DNA of 64,000 nucleotides from an uncultured Bacilli bacterium (GTDB lineage: Bacteria > Bacillota_I > Bacilli_A > RF39 > UBA660): contig CAKOTA010000003.1 of NCBI GenBank assembly GCA_934119965.1, positions 1 to 64,000 on the forward strand. Direction: 5' to 3'. A model generated the notes under the pieces. That model ran no database searches, was not told where the DNA came from, and was given only the letters and a program-made list of their open reading frames with translations. Shown in pieces: positions 9,448 through 20,922 of the stretch. The stretch's first letter is position 1. Every line of letters starts with the position of its first letter. A program made the translations under genes and the position numbers.

Positions 9448-11859
9448 TTATTTTACAACTATATTTACTAATTTTTTAGGTATTACTACAACTTTAACAA
9501 TTTCTTTATTATCAATAAATACCTTAACATTTTCAATATCTAAAGCCATTTTCTTCATTGATTCTTCATCAATGTCAGAAGAAACTTCAATTTTACCTCT
9601 TACTTTGCCATTAACTTGAACTACCATAGTAAATGTTTCTTCAACTATTTTTGATTCATCGTATGTTGGCCAAGCTTCATAAGAGATAGTATTATTATGA
9701 CCTAATGTTTCCCATATTTCTTCAGTAATATGTGGGCAAACTGGATTTAATAATTTAATAAATCCCTCTTGATAAGAAATTGGGAAAATATCTTCTTTAT
9801 TAACAGCATTAATGAAAATCATCATTTGTGATATAGCTGTATTGAAATTTAATGATTCATAATCTTCTGTAACTTTTTTTACAGTTTGGTTATAAATTTT
9901 TTCAAGCTTTTTATTTTCTCCAGATTGTTTTTTGTCAATCATAAATAATCTCCAAATACGATCTAAGAATTTTCTTGAACCATTGGCAGCATCATCATTC
10001 CAAGGTTTATCTGCTTCTAGTGGTCCCATAAACATTTCATAAAGTCTTAATGTGTCAGCACCATATTCTTTTACAACATCATTTGGATTAACAACAAATT
10101 CAGGAAATCTTTTTCCCATTTTAATTCCATTTGAACCTAAGATCATACCTTGATGAACTAATTTTTTGAAAGGTTCAGCAACTGGAACTATACCTTTATC
10201 ATATAAATAATTATTCCACATTCTTGAATATAATAAATGTCCAACAGCGTGCTCAGGTCCTCCTACATATAAATCAACTGGCATCCAATGTTTTAACAAT
10301 TCAGGATCAGCTATGGAGTTGTCATTATGTGGATCAATATATCTTAAGAAATACCAACTTGATCCAGCACTTCCTGGCATTGTACTAGTTTCTCTTACTC
10401 CTTTTACACCATCAACAACTACATTTTTCCACTCAGTAGCATTTTCTAATGGTGCCTTACCATTTTTACCTTTATAATCTTCCAAGTCTGGTAAAACAAG
10501 TGGTAATTCAGAATCATCTAAAACAACATCTCTTCCATCCTCTAAATGAATTACAGGAATTGGTTCTCCCCAATATCTTTGTCTAGCAAAAATCCATTCT
10601 CTTAGTCTATAATTTACTTTTTTTCTTCCAACACCCATATTTACTAATTTTTCAGTAATTTCCTTTTTAGCTTCTTCTACAGTTAAACCAGTAAATTCTT
10701 CACTATTAATTAACTTACACCCTTTACCTAAATAATCTTGTTTTTCAAAAGCTGACTTGCTAACATCTCTTCCATCTATTACTTGAATCATAGGAATGTT
10801 ATGATAAATTGCATATTCATAATCTCTCTCATCATGAGCTGGAACAGCCATTACAGCCCCTGTTCCATAACTAGCCAAAACAAAATCACCTAAGAAAATA
10901 GGAACTTCTTTATTATTAACTGGATTAATTGCCATTACTCCATCTAATTTCACTCCAGTTTTTCCTTTATTTAATTCTGTTCTATCCATATCTGATTTTT
11001 TAGCAGTTTCTTCTCTATATTTTACAACTTCATCCCAGTTTTTAATTCGTGATTTTAATTCATCAACTAACTTGTTTTCAGGCGCTAAAACCATAAATGT
11101 AATTCCATATATTGTTTCTACGCAAGTAGTATAAATTGAAAATTTGCCACCGCCTACAATATTAAAATCAACTTCAACGCCTTCTGATTTTCCAATCCAA
11201 TTTCTTTGGATTTCTTTTGTAGAGTCTGGCCAATCGATTGTATCTAATCCTTTTAATAATTTTTCAGCATAAGCTGGAATATCAATTACCCATTGTTTCA
11301 TATTTTTTCTAACAACAGGAAATCCTCCTCTTTCACTTTTTCCATCAATTACTTCATCGTTTGCTAAAACAGTTCCTAATTCTTCACACCAATTAACTGG
11401 CATATCTATTTGTTTAGCAAATCCATCTAAAAATAATTGTTTAAAAATCCATTCTGTCCATTTATAAAATTTAGGATCACTAGTAGATATCTCTCTATCC
11501 CAATCATAACTAAAGCCAAGCATTTTTAATTGATGCTTAAATGTTTCAATATTTTGATTTGTAAATGTTGCTGGATGATTTCCTGTTTTTATTGCAAATT
11601 GTTCAGCAGGAAGTCCAAATGAATCAAATCCCATTGGATGTAATACATTAAATCCTTGCATTCTTTTCATACGTGATACAATATCTGTTGCCGTATATCC
11701 TTCTGGATGTCCTGCATGTAATCCTACTCCTGATGGATATGGAAACATATCTAATGCATAAAATTTAGGTTTACTAAAGTCATATGCATCTGTTTTAAAT
11801 GTTTTATTTTTCTCCCAATATTCTTGCCATTTTTTTTCTACTTCTAAATGATTATACAT
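9448..11859 (-). CDS. leuS: Leucyl-tRNA synthetase
   Basis: An 803-residue class I synthetase that charges tRNA-Leu. The HIGH motif is HAGHPEGYT near residue 50. The usual KMSKS position reads KMGKRFPEF near residue 570, a variant of the motif. CP1 editing and C-terminal domains are present and the length is normal for bacteria. I use ATG 11859 ([12 protein letters not shown]), since GAGGAG is correctly spaced for it and too close to the upstream GTG. The start overlaps the end of the membrane-protein gene by 8 nt, so translation is coupled. Both lie behind a T-box with a Leu specifier. Confidence 0.97.
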   Translation of the reverse strand: MYNHLEVEKKWQEYWEKNKTFKTDAYDFSKPKFYALDMFPYPSGVGLHAGHPEGYTATDIVSRMKRMQGFNVLHPMGFDSFGLPAEQFAIKTGNHPATFTNQNIETFKHQLKMLGFSYDWDREISTSDPKFYKWTEWIFKQLFLDGFAKQIDMPVNWCEELGTVLANDEVIDGKSERGGFPVVRKNMKQWVIDIPAYAEKLLKGLDTIDWPDSTKEIQRNWIGKSEGVEVDFNIVGGGKFSIYTTCVETIYGITFMVLAPENKLVDELKSRIKNWDEVVKYREETAKKSDMDRTELNKGKTGVKLDGVMAINPVNNKEVPIFLGDFVLASYGTGAVMAVPAHDERDYEYAIYHNIPMIQVIDGRDVSKSAFEKQDYLGKGCKLINSEEFTGLTVEEAKKEITEKLVNMGVGRKKVNYRLREWIFARQRYWGEPIPVIHLEDGRDVVLDDSELPLVLPDLEDYKGKNGKAPLENATEWKNVVVDGVKGVRETSTMPGSAGSSWYFLRYIDPHNDNSIADPELLKHWMPVDLYVGGPEHAVGHLLYSRMWNNYLYDKGIVPVAEPFKKLVHQGMILGSNGIKMGKRFPEFVVNPNDVVKEYGADTLRLYEMFMGPLEADKPWNDDAANGSRKFLDRIWRLFMIDKKQSGENKKLEKIYNQTVKKVTEDYESLNFNTAISQMMIFINAVNKEDIFPISYQEGFIKLLNPVCPHITEEIWETLGHNNTISYEAWPTYDESKIVEETFTMVVQVNGKVRGKIEVSSDIDEESMKKMALDIENVKVFIDNKEIVKVVVIPKKLVNIVVK

Positions 11860-12199
11860 TTTTTTCACTCCTCTTCAAATATTTCCCTATTATGTTATAT
11901 ACAAATAATTGTAATGGTATTAATACTATGAATGCTAATAACATCATTAAAATAAAATTTTTAACAAAACTTATAATAACAAAAGTAGTTGCTATTATAA
12001 ATGCATTTGATATTGCAACTAAGTGTGCTAATTTTTTAACATTTATCTTATTTTTATCTAATTTGTAAGTTCTAATTAAGTAGTTAGCATATACATTATC
12101 TAAAAATTTATCTATTTTTTTCTTTCTGAATATCACAAAAAATAAATAAAACAAATAAATAATTATAAATACTAACATCCAAGTTAATAAATATTTCAT
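11852..12199 (-). CDS. Small membrane protein upstream of leuS
   Basis: A 115-residue protein of unknown function with about three hydrophobic segments (residues ~5-25, ~60-80, ~82-103) and basic stretches between them. I take ATG 12199, which follows AGGAGG; the longer frame reads through the T-box terminator. It is the first gene after the Leu T-box and overlaps leuS by 8 nt, so it is made together with LeuRS. No family recognised. Confidence 0.75.
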   Translation of the reverse strand: MKYLLTWMLVFIIIYLFYLFFVIFRKKKIDKFLDNVYANYLIRTYKLDKNKINVKKLAHLVAISNAFIIATTFVIISFVKNFILMMLLAFIVLIPLQLFVYNIIGKYLKRSEKNV

Positions 12200-12212
12200 A
12201 TTGCCTCCTAAC

Positions 12213-12429
12213 AAAAAAATATCTAATAAATACAAGGACTCATTATAAGCGGTACCACCTTGTTTTATAGATATTACTATACACTTTAATCTTTAACGCA
12301 GATATACGAAATACCTTGTATACAGTATTTACTCCAAAGCAAGTTCATTTATATTTTTTTAAAGTTTTCACCAACCACTTTTTCTCTAAACAAAAATCTA
12401 TAAATTACTACTCTTTTTCAACATTCAAT
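12213..12429 (-). promoter_or_regulatory. T-box riboswitch, Leu (specifier CUU)
   Basis: The leader contains the T-box core AAGGTGGTACCGC, followed by a terminator stem and U-run at 12213-12240. The specifier region reads GAACTTGCTTTGGAG: CUU, a Leu codon, sits directly before GCTT, the same register as GUA in the Val leader. It matches the leuS gene downstream. Confidence 0.92.
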
Positions 12430-12435
12430 ACACTA

Positions 12436-12464
12436 AGTATAATATATTTTTTTTGATAAATCAA
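12436..12464 (-). promoter_or_regulatory. Sigma-A promoter of Leu T-box operon
   Basis: TTGATT (12459-12464) and TATACT (12436-12441), 17 bp apart on the minus strand. Confidence 0.8.
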
Positions 12465-12502
12465 GTTTTATTGTTAATTATTCATAAATGTAAGACAAAA
12501 TT

Positions 12503-12533
12503 AAAAACTACATCAATTAATTATCGATGTAGT
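12503..12533 (-). terminator. Terminator of the 361-residue pilin-like gene
   Basis: An 8-bp stem (12507-12514 with 12526-12533) is followed by a U-rich tract on the minus strand. Confidence 0.75.
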
Positions 12534-12596
12534 CATATTTAAATTTTTTGTTTTGTATACAAATTTATCAATTTAGTTCTATAACTAAATATATTT

Positions 12597-13682
12597 CTAT
12601 TGTGAAATTAAAGTTTTTGAAATTGTTATTACTGGACGAACACCAGAATTCATCTGAGCATACCTTTTACCTAAACTACCATTTTCATATAACTCCCATA
12701 CAGCAGTACCAGAACCAGCAGTCCCTATTGTTGTTGCCGTCCAATAACCAGCGGAAGCATTTGAATCTTCGGTATTACATCCATAACTTGTACATTTACT
12801 TGTATAATCAAATAGCCATGAATATTTTGCTTTGTTTCCGAGAATATTAGTATTTATATTATTGTGTAAATAAAACCAAGTATTCGCATCAGAACTATTA
12901 AAATCTGTCTTTCCTGTCATTGTTACTATTTCATCCGTTGTTATTAATCTTGGTGTTGCTTTCCATTTTGAATCATTTACCAATTTATCTAATTCTGGTT
13001 TTACATTACTTTCATTGTATGTAACATTTTTATTATCTTTATTCCAAACAATTGCTGATGTTGTATCGTGATCTAGTATCATCGTATAGTTACTATCATC
13101 TTCACTATATATATACCATTTCATACATCCAGTTTTTATCCCAGTTGGTGTTCCACTTTCATTTAAATTACTTTCTGCCAATTCCTTTGTACATGTCTTA
13201 TTTAAATCTGTTGGATCTAAATATACTATTCCCTTATGTGTATCTGTTTCACTTGCTTCTGTTTTTGATGGACCATTTTTGATTACAGTTCCACCTAATG
13301 GTTTATCAGTTGCTTTATCCCCTTGTTTTGTTTCTTCGCCTTTTGTTATTACATATCCATTGACAACCATTGAATAATTTTTTACTATTCCTTTTTCTAT
13401 TTCTACCCAACCACTTGTTGGTTTACTTCCCTTTACTTCTATATTATCCATTGGTAAATCATAAACTCCATCGACAAGCTCATTACCATTTGTTAGTTGA
13501 CTTACTACAACTTGATTCTCGATGGCATTTATATATCCATTTACGGATTGCTCAGCGGCTCCTTTTTTAGCCTTGTCAATTACTCCTAATATTATTGGTG
13601 TTGCTATTAACGCTATTATTGCTAGTATTACTATTACTGCTAATAATTCAATTAATGTAAATCCATTTTTTCTCACATTCAT
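12597..13682 (-). CDS. Large pilin-like protein with extended C-terminal domain
   Basis: A 361-residue protein with a prepilin signal (MNVRKNG/FTLIELL; cleavage after Gly7 expected, Glu5 present) and a hydrophobic helix almost identical to that of the two 148-residue pilins. The segment to about residue 95 resembles those pilins. A much longer C-terminal domain follows (about 140-361), with Cys pairs near residues 158/186 and 293/298 and a closing SGVRPVITISK. Similar endings occur in surface proteins of gut Bacillota, so it may be a tip or adhesin-like minor pilin. Start ATG 13682 follows AGGAG. Function is inferred. Confidence 0.85.
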   Translation of the reverse strand: MNVRKNGFTLIELLAVIVILAIIALIATPIILGVIDKAKKGAAEQSVNGYINAIENQVVVSQLTNGNELVDGVYDLPMDNIEVKGSKPTSGWVEIEKGIVKNYSMVVNGYVITKGEETKQGDKATDKPLGGTVIKNGPSKTEASETDTHKGIVYLDPTDLNKTCTKELAESNLNESGTPTGIKTGCMKWYIYSEDDSNYTMILDHDTTSAIVWNKDNKNVTYNESNVKPELDKLVNDSKWKATPRLITTDEIVTMTGKTDFNSSDANTWFYLHNNINTNILGNKAKYSWLFDYTSKCTSYGCNTEDSNASAGYWTATTIGTAGSGTAVWELYENGSLGKRYAQMNSGVRPVITISKTLISQ

Positions 13683-13706
13683 ATTTCCACTCCTATTCTA
13701 TATATA

Positions 13707-13735
13707 ATATTACCATTTTCATCATTTATTTGCAA
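13707..13735 (-). promoter_or_regulatory. Sigma-A promoter of large pilin-like gene
   Basis: TTGCAA (13730-13735) and TAATAT (13707-13712), 17 bp apart, about 25 nt before the start codon. Confidence 0.65.
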
Positions 13736-13796
13736 TATAATTTACAGTTACCTATAAAAATATCTATCTTTTATAAAATCATTATTCAAATTTTAA

Positions 13797-13825
13797 TTGA
13801 CTTGCATCAAATATCTATTTATAAT
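13797..13825 (+). promoter_or_regulatory. Sigma-A promoter of the plus-strand pair
   Basis: TTGACT (13797-13802) and TATAAT (13820-13825) with 17 bp spacing, followed by AAGGAGG before ATG 13845. Confidence 0.85.
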
Positions 13826-13844
13826 TATATTTAAGGAGGTTTTT

Positions 13845-14207
13845 ATGAAATATACAATATTAGAAATAATTAATGCTTTTTCAGTGTTTAATTCATTAAA
13901 TGAAATTGAAATAACAACTTTATTTGGAAATATTAATAGCTTAAAAAGCAATGAGAAATATGAAAAACTATTATCAGAAATTAATTTTAATGAAAATGGA
14001 ATTTCTTCTGAATTAATTGGGGAAATAGCTACATCAATTATTAATGATGATGTCGTTATGACAAATAACAAATACTTGGTATTTTCAATGAATAACGAAA
14101 TAAGAACAAAAATTTTTAATAGTATTGAAAACAAAGGAATATATATGAACTTTATGAGTGATTTTATAAAGCTATCAATTGAAAAAGAAAAAAGTAGAAA
14201 AAAATAA
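13845..14207 (+). CDS. Hypothetical protein, first gene of plus-strand pair
   Basis: A 120-residue acidic, Asn/Glu/Ile-rich protein without signal peptide or membrane segment, so probably cytoplasmic and helical. I start at ATG 13845, just after AAGGAGG and a good promoter; an in-frame upstream codon lies inside that promoter. Its stop is 1 nt before the start of the HExxH gene, so the two are made together. No family recognised; it could be a partner or regulator of the second protein. Confidence 0.75.
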   Translation: MKYTILEIINAFSVFNSLNEIEITTLFGNINSLKSNEKYEKLLSEINFNENGISSELIGEIATSIINDDVVMTNNKYLVFSMNNEIRTKIFNSIENKGIYMNFMSDFIKLSIEKEKSRKK

Positions 14208-14208
14208 T

Positions 14209-14868
14209 ATGAGTTCATTAGAAGAAAGTTTAATTTTAAAAAGAAAAATCAGTAAACAAGATATTACTGAATTCGTTAAAATAATATCATCAAAATGTAA
14301 CTTAAAAATAAATGAAATTACTTTTGAGAATGAAGATGCAGAAGCATCTTTTGATTTTAAAAACAATAATTTAAATTTGAATTACCAAATGATTGATAGT
14401 TCTTTAATAGATTCTAATGTCTTTAATATTGAAATTATTATAACAATATTCCATGAACTTACACATGCAGTTCAAAAAACACAAGTGTTTGACAATGAAA
14501 CATATAAAAATCTACCAAGTTATTATGTTATATTAATTTCAAATTATTTTTCAATCATAAACGAAAAAAAATTTTATTGTAAACACCATAACGATTTTAT
14601 GATAGAATATAATGCTATTATCTGTTCTTATATTAATACAATTGAATTACTTAAAAAACATAATTTAGATTATTCGCTAATTGAAGAAAAATTAAAAGAT
14701 TACAAAAAAAATCACTTTCCTTTCGAATTTGACATTAGTAAAGAAATGATTAATCAAATTTATACAGCGAAAATGCGTGATGATATTCTCTTCAAATATA
14801 GATATGCATTACATAATTATGGAAAAGAAAAAAATTTAACTCATCAAGAATGTGAAATATATGGTTAC

Positions 14869-14877
<9 letters not shown>
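14209..14877 (+). CDS. Putative zinc-dependent HExxH protein
   Basis: A 222-residue cytoplasmic protein (no signal peptide). The stretch TIFHELTHAVQ near residue 85 fits the HExxH zinc-binding motif of zincin metallopeptidases; a later Glu in DFMIEYNAI (near 130) could be the third ligand of a gluzincin. It is not a family I recognise. ATG 14209 lies 1 nt after the preceding stop; an earlier TTG is less likely. The pair stands on the plus strand between minus-strand genes, with its own promoter and a terminator shared with enolase. Protease activity is inference from one motif. Confidence 0.75.
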
Positions 14878-16128
<1,251 letters not shown>

Positions 16129-16186
16129 TCATAATTAGTATATCATTTTTAGTTTTTATAATAAATAATCTTTACACTCTAGTTGA

Positions 16187-16212
16187 CAAAAAAATAAGAC
16201 ATATTGTCTTAT
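16187..16212 (-). terminator. Terminator of small pilin-like gene
   Basis: An 8-bp stem (16194-16201 with 16205-16212) overlaps the gene's stop and is followed by seven U on the minus strand. Confidence 0.85.
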
Positions 16213-16616
16213 CCTTCGTCTTCTACACATAAGTTATAAATTTTACTATTTTCTTCTTCATCTGTTCCAAAAGAGATATCTAATTTTTTTCCAACCTTTT
16301 TTATCATAATTTCAATTTCAGAATCGAAATTTTCTTTTGTTACAGGATTTTCAATATCTTGATCAATAAAACCATTGTCAATTAAATCTTGAATTGTAAT
16401 TGTTTTCGTTTCTCCATCTTTTACAGGCATTGTTAATAAATTTTCGGACGCATAGTTTCTAGCAGCGGCTAAAATATTATTTAATTGAGTTTCACATAAA
16501 CTTTTTTTATTATTTTTTAGAACACTTGTTATTGCCGGAACGGTAATCAAACATATTAAAGCTAAAACAACAATTACACCAATTAATTCAGCTAAAGTAA
16601 AACCTTTTTTATTCAT
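16209..16616 (-). CDS. Pilin-like protein, divergent
   Basis: A 135-residue prepilin-type protein, MNKKG/FTLAELIGV, with cleavage expected after Gly5, Glu5 of the mature form and a hydrophobic helix. The C-terminal part is acidic and holds one Cys at each end (about residues 39 and 130). It differs from the tandem pilins in the helix sequence and is probably a minor pilin. I use ATG 16616, placed 7 nt after the stop of the small membrane-protein gene and behind AGGG; the longer frame would overlap that gene. Confidence 0.85.
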   Translation of the reverse strand: MNKKGFTLAELIGVIVVLALICLITVPAITSVLKNNKKSLCETQLNNILAAARNYASENLLTMPVKDGETKTITIQDLIDNGFIDQDIENPVTKENFDSEIEIMIKKVGKKLDISFGTDEEENSKIYNLCVEDEG

Positions 16617-16623
16617 ATTATCC

Positions 16624-16926
16624 CTACTTTCTACCAAAGAAATATTTAACTAAATAAACCAAAAAGCAAATCATACAACCAATGAATGCCCAAACAAGTA
16701 TTGTATAGAATAATCCACTTGAATAAGCAGCTAAAACATTAATAATCGATTCTGGAATATATTTTCCTATCAAACTTGATATTTCTGGTATCCCAATATT
16801 GTATTTAATAAATGTTAATATTCTAAAAAATATTTCTATTATAGCTAACCCATATATGAAACTTTTAAAATTTCTAAAAAATATCAAAATAAGTACTATT
16901 AATATTAAAATTATTATTAAATCCAT
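16624..16926 (-). CDS. Small membrane protein upstream of pilin-like gene
   Basis: A 100-residue protein with an N-terminal hydrophobic helix (~1-17), a middle hydrophobic stretch (~22-40) and a C-terminal helix (~68-95) ending in basic residues. It has no recognised family. It ends 7 nt before the divergent pilin gene and is probably cotranscribed with it, so it could assist pilin placement, but this is only contextual. Confidence 0.7.
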   Translation of the reverse strand: MDLIIILILIVLILIFFRNFKSFIYGLAIIEIFFRILTFIKYNIGIPEISSLIGKYIPESIINVLAAYSSGLFYTILVWAFIGCMICFLVYLVKYFFGRK

Positions 16927-16966
16927 AACTACACCACCTATGATAAATTGATTATAACATAATTAA

Positions 16967-18103
16967 TTATTTTTTTAAAGTTTTAATTTTATCATTTGTA
17001 AATTTTAATGGGATTGAACTTATTATTTTGCTTTTAAAATATATATTTCTATCTTCACCATAATTATCGTCAGCAATTATAGAAGATATCTTTTTTAAAG
17101 AATCAATATCAATTGCTTGTTCTTTTCTAACATATGTCTTTTGACCTAATGTTTTTTTCAAATATTTTAATTCCTTTAGAACATATTTTAAAAATTCATT
17201 ATTAGGTGTTTTATTCTTTAAAAATTCCATTATTTTATTAATTTCATTTGCAGTTATACTACTATTATTTTCATTAGTAAAAATATAATTATCACCATAT
17301 TTAACTACAATACTATTTTTTTGCTTTAAAATGTGCATTTCTTTGTGCCAATTATCATTATCTTCTTTTCCTTTAAAATGAATATATGTTTTAATTTCTG
17401 AATCTAAAGTTTCATCTATACCATACTCTACTTCATATTTTTTGGCTTCTTCATCATCAGTAAATTTTAAACTTTCATATATTTCACCACTAAATTCCCT
17501 TAGATTAGTAGTATTATTTTCTGGAATCTCAACTTTCACTTTGTAAAAAATATTATCAAATTCATCATAGTATTTACTTCTTATAACAGGCAAATATATT
17601 GCTTGTTGATAAGTTATATTATTAATTAGTAACAATATATCGTCAATTACATTATCGGTTGTTATAACCTTCAACTCTTCTAATATTTCTCTAATTAATT
17701 TAATATCAATATAAGATTTATCTAATTTTGATAAAATTTTATCATTTTCTTTAATCAAAGTTATAATCTTGCCTAATTCATTTACATCACAAGTTTCTAA
17801 ATTAATACCATTAAACTTAAGTAAATTTAAAAGTATTGCTCTTTTTTTGTCAGTTTCATCACCAAAATGATCGCTATTCAAAACCGAAAAATCAAACAAG
17901 CTAAATGCTGCCTTAATATTTTTTGTAAAATTATTTACTTTAATTGTCGTTTCGATATCATTAACATCAATATCCGTAACATCTACTCCATAAGTTTTTA
18001 ATACTTCTTCTTTTCTAGGATTAACATAATTAATATCCCTTAATTCATCAATCATTTCTTTTTTAGTTAAAAATTTTGTAAAATCATACACATACTTTTC
18101 CAT
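16967..18103 (-). CDS. Hypothetical protein
   Basis: A 378-residue soluble protein without signal peptide, membrane helix or motif that I recognise. It is rich in Lys, Asp, Ile and Asn, with mixed predicted helix and strand; the middle (about 200-270) looks more strand-like. The start ATG 18103 is preceded by GGTGGTG. It lies alone between the pilin-like pair and the SUF cluster, about 40 nt before the small membrane-protein gene, and could be the first gene of that unit. Confidence 0.75.
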   Translation of the reverse strand: MEKYVYDFTKFLTKKEMIDELRDINYVNPRKEEVLKTYGVDVTDIDVNDIETTIKVNNFTKNIKAAFSLFDFSVLNSDHFGDETDKKRAILLNLLKFNGINLETCDVNELGKIITLIKENDKILSKLDKSYIDIKLIREILEELKVITTDNVIDDILLLINNITYQQAIYLPVIRSKYYDEFDNIFYKVKVEIPENNTTNLREFSGEIYESLKFTDDEEAKKYEVEYGIDETLDSEIKTYIHFKGKEDNDNWHKEMHILKQKNSIVVKYGDNYIFTNENNSSITANEINKIMEFLKNKTPNNEFLKYVLKELKYLKKTLGQKTYVRKEQAIDIDSLKKISSIIADDNYGEDRNIYFKSKIISSIPLKFTNDKIKTLKK

Positions 18104-18134
18104 ATAAACACCACCCTGTAAGTCGATTATATCA

Positions 18135-18160
18135 CAAAAAAAGACTAATTAATAGTCTTT
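18135..18160 (-). terminator. Terminator of sufCDS operon
   Basis: An 8-bp stem (18140-18147 with 18153-18160) and U-run on the minus strand, at the sufS stop codon. Confidence 0.85.
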
Positions 18161-19352
18161 AAATTATTTCATTTTTAATATTAGGATTGCTTAATGCATC
18201 AACTAATTTATCTATTTCTTCTTTAGTATTATACATAGCAAAACTAATTCTTACTGTATTTTTGATTTTTAATTCATCTTTAAGAATTTTTGTACAATGG
18301 TTTCCAGCTCTTACACATATTTTGTATTTATTTAGGTAGATTGCTAAATCTTGGGCAAAAATATCTTTATAATTAATAGTAATAATTGATCCCTTAGAAT
18401 GTTCATTATAAATAATTATATTTTTATTTTGTTTTAATTTTTCTAAAGCATAGTTTTTTAATTCTAATTCATGTTTTTGAATTTTATCTAGTCCTATCTT
18501 ATTTATGTATTCAATTACCTTACCAAATCCAATTACACCTGCTATATTAGGAGTTCCAGCCTCTAGTAATTCTGGAAGTTCATCATAAATTCTTGTTAAA
18601 TCTGATCCAAAACTACTATTCATACCTCCACCAAATATAATTGGTCTAATATTTTTTAAAACTTCTTCTTTTCCATAAAGAACACCAACACCAGTTGGTC
18701 CATACATTTTATGGGCTGAAAAAGTCAAGAAATCAACATCTAAATCTTGAACATCAGTTTTCATATGTCCAATACTTTGAGCAGCATCTAATAACACCAT
18801 AATATCATTTTTATGAGCTAAAGAAGTAATATTTTTTATATCTCTTATGTCACCAACCACATTAGTAATATGCGCTATACTGATTACTTTAGTTTTTGGT
18901 GTTATTAATTTTTCAATATTGTCTAATGTTATTTCATAATTTTCATCTAAATCAATAAATTTAATTTTTAATTTTAATTCATCTGCTAATTCAAACCAAG
19001 GTAAAACATTTGAAGCATGTTCACTTTTATTTAATAATACCTCATCATTTTCTTTTAAGATATTTCTAAAGTATCCAAAAACTATTTTATTTATTGAATC
19101 AGTTGAACCACTTGTAAAGATTATTTCTTTTTCACTTCGAGCATTTATATATTCTTTTACTAATTTTCTTGTATTTTCATACATATTATCTACCTGTAAA
19201 CTAATATCATAATCCCCTCTATGAGCATTCGCACTATAATTATTATAATAATCATTTATAGCGTCAGGTAATACTTTTGGTTTTAATGTAGTAGCGCCAT
19301 TATCAAAATATATTATTCCTTTTTTTAATAATAGAAAATCTTCACGATTCAT
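18159..19352 (-). CDS. sufS: Cysteine desulfurase SufS
   Basis: A 397-residue pyridoxal-phosphate enzyme that takes sulfur from cysteine for Fe-S cluster building. YFDNGATTLKP marks the N-terminus, HAANV-like SEHASNVLPW and DAAQSIGH the cofactor pocket, SAHKMYGPTG the PLP-binding Lys, and RAGNHCTK the loop with the catalytic Cys. I use ATG 19352, 4 nt after the sufD stop and behind GGGGGTGA; the longer frame overlaps sufD. It is the last gene of sufC-sufD-sufS. No sufU or sufE sulfur-transfer partner follows. Confidence 0.95.
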   Translation of the reverse strand: MNREDFLLLKKGIIYFDNGATTLKPKVLPDAINDYYNNYSANAHRGDYDISLQVDNMYENTRKLVKEYINARSEKEIIFTSGSTDSINKIVFGYFRNILKENDEVLLNKSEHASNVLPWFELADELKLKIKFIDLDENYEITLDNIEKLITPKTKVISIAHITNVVGDIRDIKNITSLAHKNDIMVLLDAAQSIGHMKTDVQDLDVDFLTFSAHKMYGPTGVGVLYGKEEVLKNIRPIIFGGGMNSSFGSDLTRIYDELPELLEAGTPNIAGVIGFGKVIEYINKIGLDKIQKHELELKNYALEKLKQNKNIIIYNEHSKGSIITINYKDIFAQDLAIYLNKYKICVRAGNHCTKILKDELKIKNTVRISFAMYNTKEEIDKLVDALSNPNIKNEII

Positions 19353-19356
19353 AAAA

Positions 19357-20148
19357 TCACCCCCAACTATATTTTTCAATAATTTTGTTTATTGTTTCGT
19401 TTTGAGTACCATTAATTAAAAATCCTTTTGTTAACAAATTGATACTATCTTTCCTACTTATTCCTCTACTCATTAAATAAAAAATCTCTTCTTCACTAAA
19501 TTTTCCTATTAACGCAGAATGATTTGCAACTACATCATTTTCTTCAATTAATAAAATTGGATTAATTTTACATTCTTTATCATTAAGATTTATTATTTTA
19601 TTCATTTGATTTAATGTACAATTTGTTATTCCATTATATACTACTCCTGTAACATTAAATGTTGTAGTTCCTTCATTTATATTAACACTATTATTTTTAA
19701 TATTACTTATAGTATTTTTATTATTATGATATACATATATATTATAATCTTGTTTATCAGTTGCTATTGTTTTTAATAAATAATCTATTTCTGAATTCAT
19801 ACCATTTAAGTTAACTATATCTAACTCTTTTATTACTTTAGAATCATAAAATTTAATTACTTTGACATTACTATTTTCTAGTATATTATATTTATATTGA
19901 ATTTTAGCTTTTGCTTCTTTTCTTATTTCAGTTATTTTTAATTCTATGTTACTATCTATATTATATTCTATATCTAATTTTGATTCTTGCTTTTCATCAT
20001 ATATTATTTCTATTTCAGTTGAACCAAATACTTCTATATTCATCTTTTGGACATCAAATATTTCTAATTTATCAGATAATGTTACAGTTATTAAATCATC
20101 TGTTTCTAACAATGAAATATCATTGTTTTTAATTTTTATCTTATTCAT
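19357..20148 (-). CDS. sufD: SufD-like Fe-S scaffold subunit
   Basis: A 263-residue protein of the SufB/SufD family. The C-terminal third carries the family features: the ANHSALIGKF region and LMSRGISRKDSINLLTKGF. It is short compared with a typical SufD (~430), because the N-terminal helical region is reduced. SufD partners SufB and SufC in the scaffold complex. It overlaps sufC by 8 nt. SufB is not here but at 60965-62266. Confidence 0.88.
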   Translation of the reverse strand: MNKIKIKNNDISLLETDDLITVTLSDKLEIFDVQKMNIEVFGSTEIEIIYDEKQESKLDIEYNIDSNIELKITEIRKEAKAKIQYKYNILENSNVKVIKFYDSKVIKELDIVNLNGMNSEIDYLLKTIATDKQDYNIYVYHNNKNTISNIKNNSVNINEGTTTFNVTGVVYNGITNCTLNQMNKIINLNDKECKINPILLIEENDVVANHSALIGKFSEEEIFYLMSRGISRKDSINLLTKGFLINGTQNETINKIIEKYSWG

Positions 20149-20881
20149 ATACTTCGATTGCGTCGTATCCTTTTTCTTCTACTTCTTTTACTAATTTGAT
20201 GTCACCACTTTTAATTATTTTTCCATCTCTCATTATATGAACATGGGTTGGTTTTATATAGTTAAGTAATCTTTGGTAATGAGTAATTAATAAAATTGCT
20301 GGTTTATATTCTTCATAATAATCCATTACAGATTTTCCAACTATTTTTAAACTATCCATATCTAATCCTGAATCAATTTCATCTAACAGAATTGTATTAG
20401 GATTTAATAAATACATTTGTAATATTTCATTTTTCTTTCTTTCACCACCAGAAAATCCAACATTAACTGGACGATGAACCATTTCTCTGTCCATCTTTAG
20501 TTTATCACAAGTACTATTTAGTTTTTTTATGAATTCCATTAGTTTGAATTCTTTATCTGAGCTATGAATGGCTGTTCTTAAAAAATCTGAATTAGTTACT
20601 CCTTCTATACTAATTGGCATTTGAAACCCTAAGAAAATTCCTAATTTAGCTCTTTCGTCTGTTTCCAATTCAGTAATATCTTTATCATCAAATTTAATAG
20701 TTCCACTTACTATTTCATAGTCTGGATCACCCATTATAACCTTGGATAAAGTTGATTTTCCTGTACCGTTAGGTCCTAAAATAACATGTATTTCACCACT
20801 ATTTATTGTCAAATTAAACTTATTCAATATCACTTTATTTTCAACTCTAACTGTTAAATTCATAATTTTTAATGAATGCAT
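20141..20881 (-). CDS. sufC: Fe-S assembly ATPase SufC
   Basis: A 246-residue ABC-type ATPase that powers the SufBCD scaffold. It has Walker A GPNGTGKST near residue 37, the Q-loop LGFQMP, the SufC-type signature FSGGERKKNE, and Walker B ILLDEIDSGLD followed by the H-loop LITHY. There are no membrane segments. First gene of sufC-sufD-sufS, with a TAAAAT -10-like box about 30 nt upstream but no clear -35. Confidence 0.97.
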   Translation of the reverse strand: MHSLKIMNLTVRVENKVILNKFNLTINSGEIHVILGPNGTGKSTLSKVIMGDPDYEIVSGTIKFDDKDITELETDERAKLGIFLGFQMPISIEGVTNSDFLRTAIHSSDKEFKLMEFIKKLNSTCDKLKMDREMVHRPVNVGFSGGERKKNEILQMYLLNPNTILLDEIDSGLDMDSLKIVGKSVMDYYEEYKPAILLITHYQRLLNYIKPTHVHIMRDGKIIKSGDIKLVKEVEEKGYDAIEVYE

Positions 20882-20922
20882 ATTATCATCTCCAATATTT
20901 ATATTTTACCATATTTTTTAAT

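Noticed and set aside
13793..14366. Minus-strand open frames opposite the HExxH cassette
   Set aside because: They have no ribosome sites, are low-complexity hydrophobic shadows, and the plus-strand genes have promoter, coupling and terminator.
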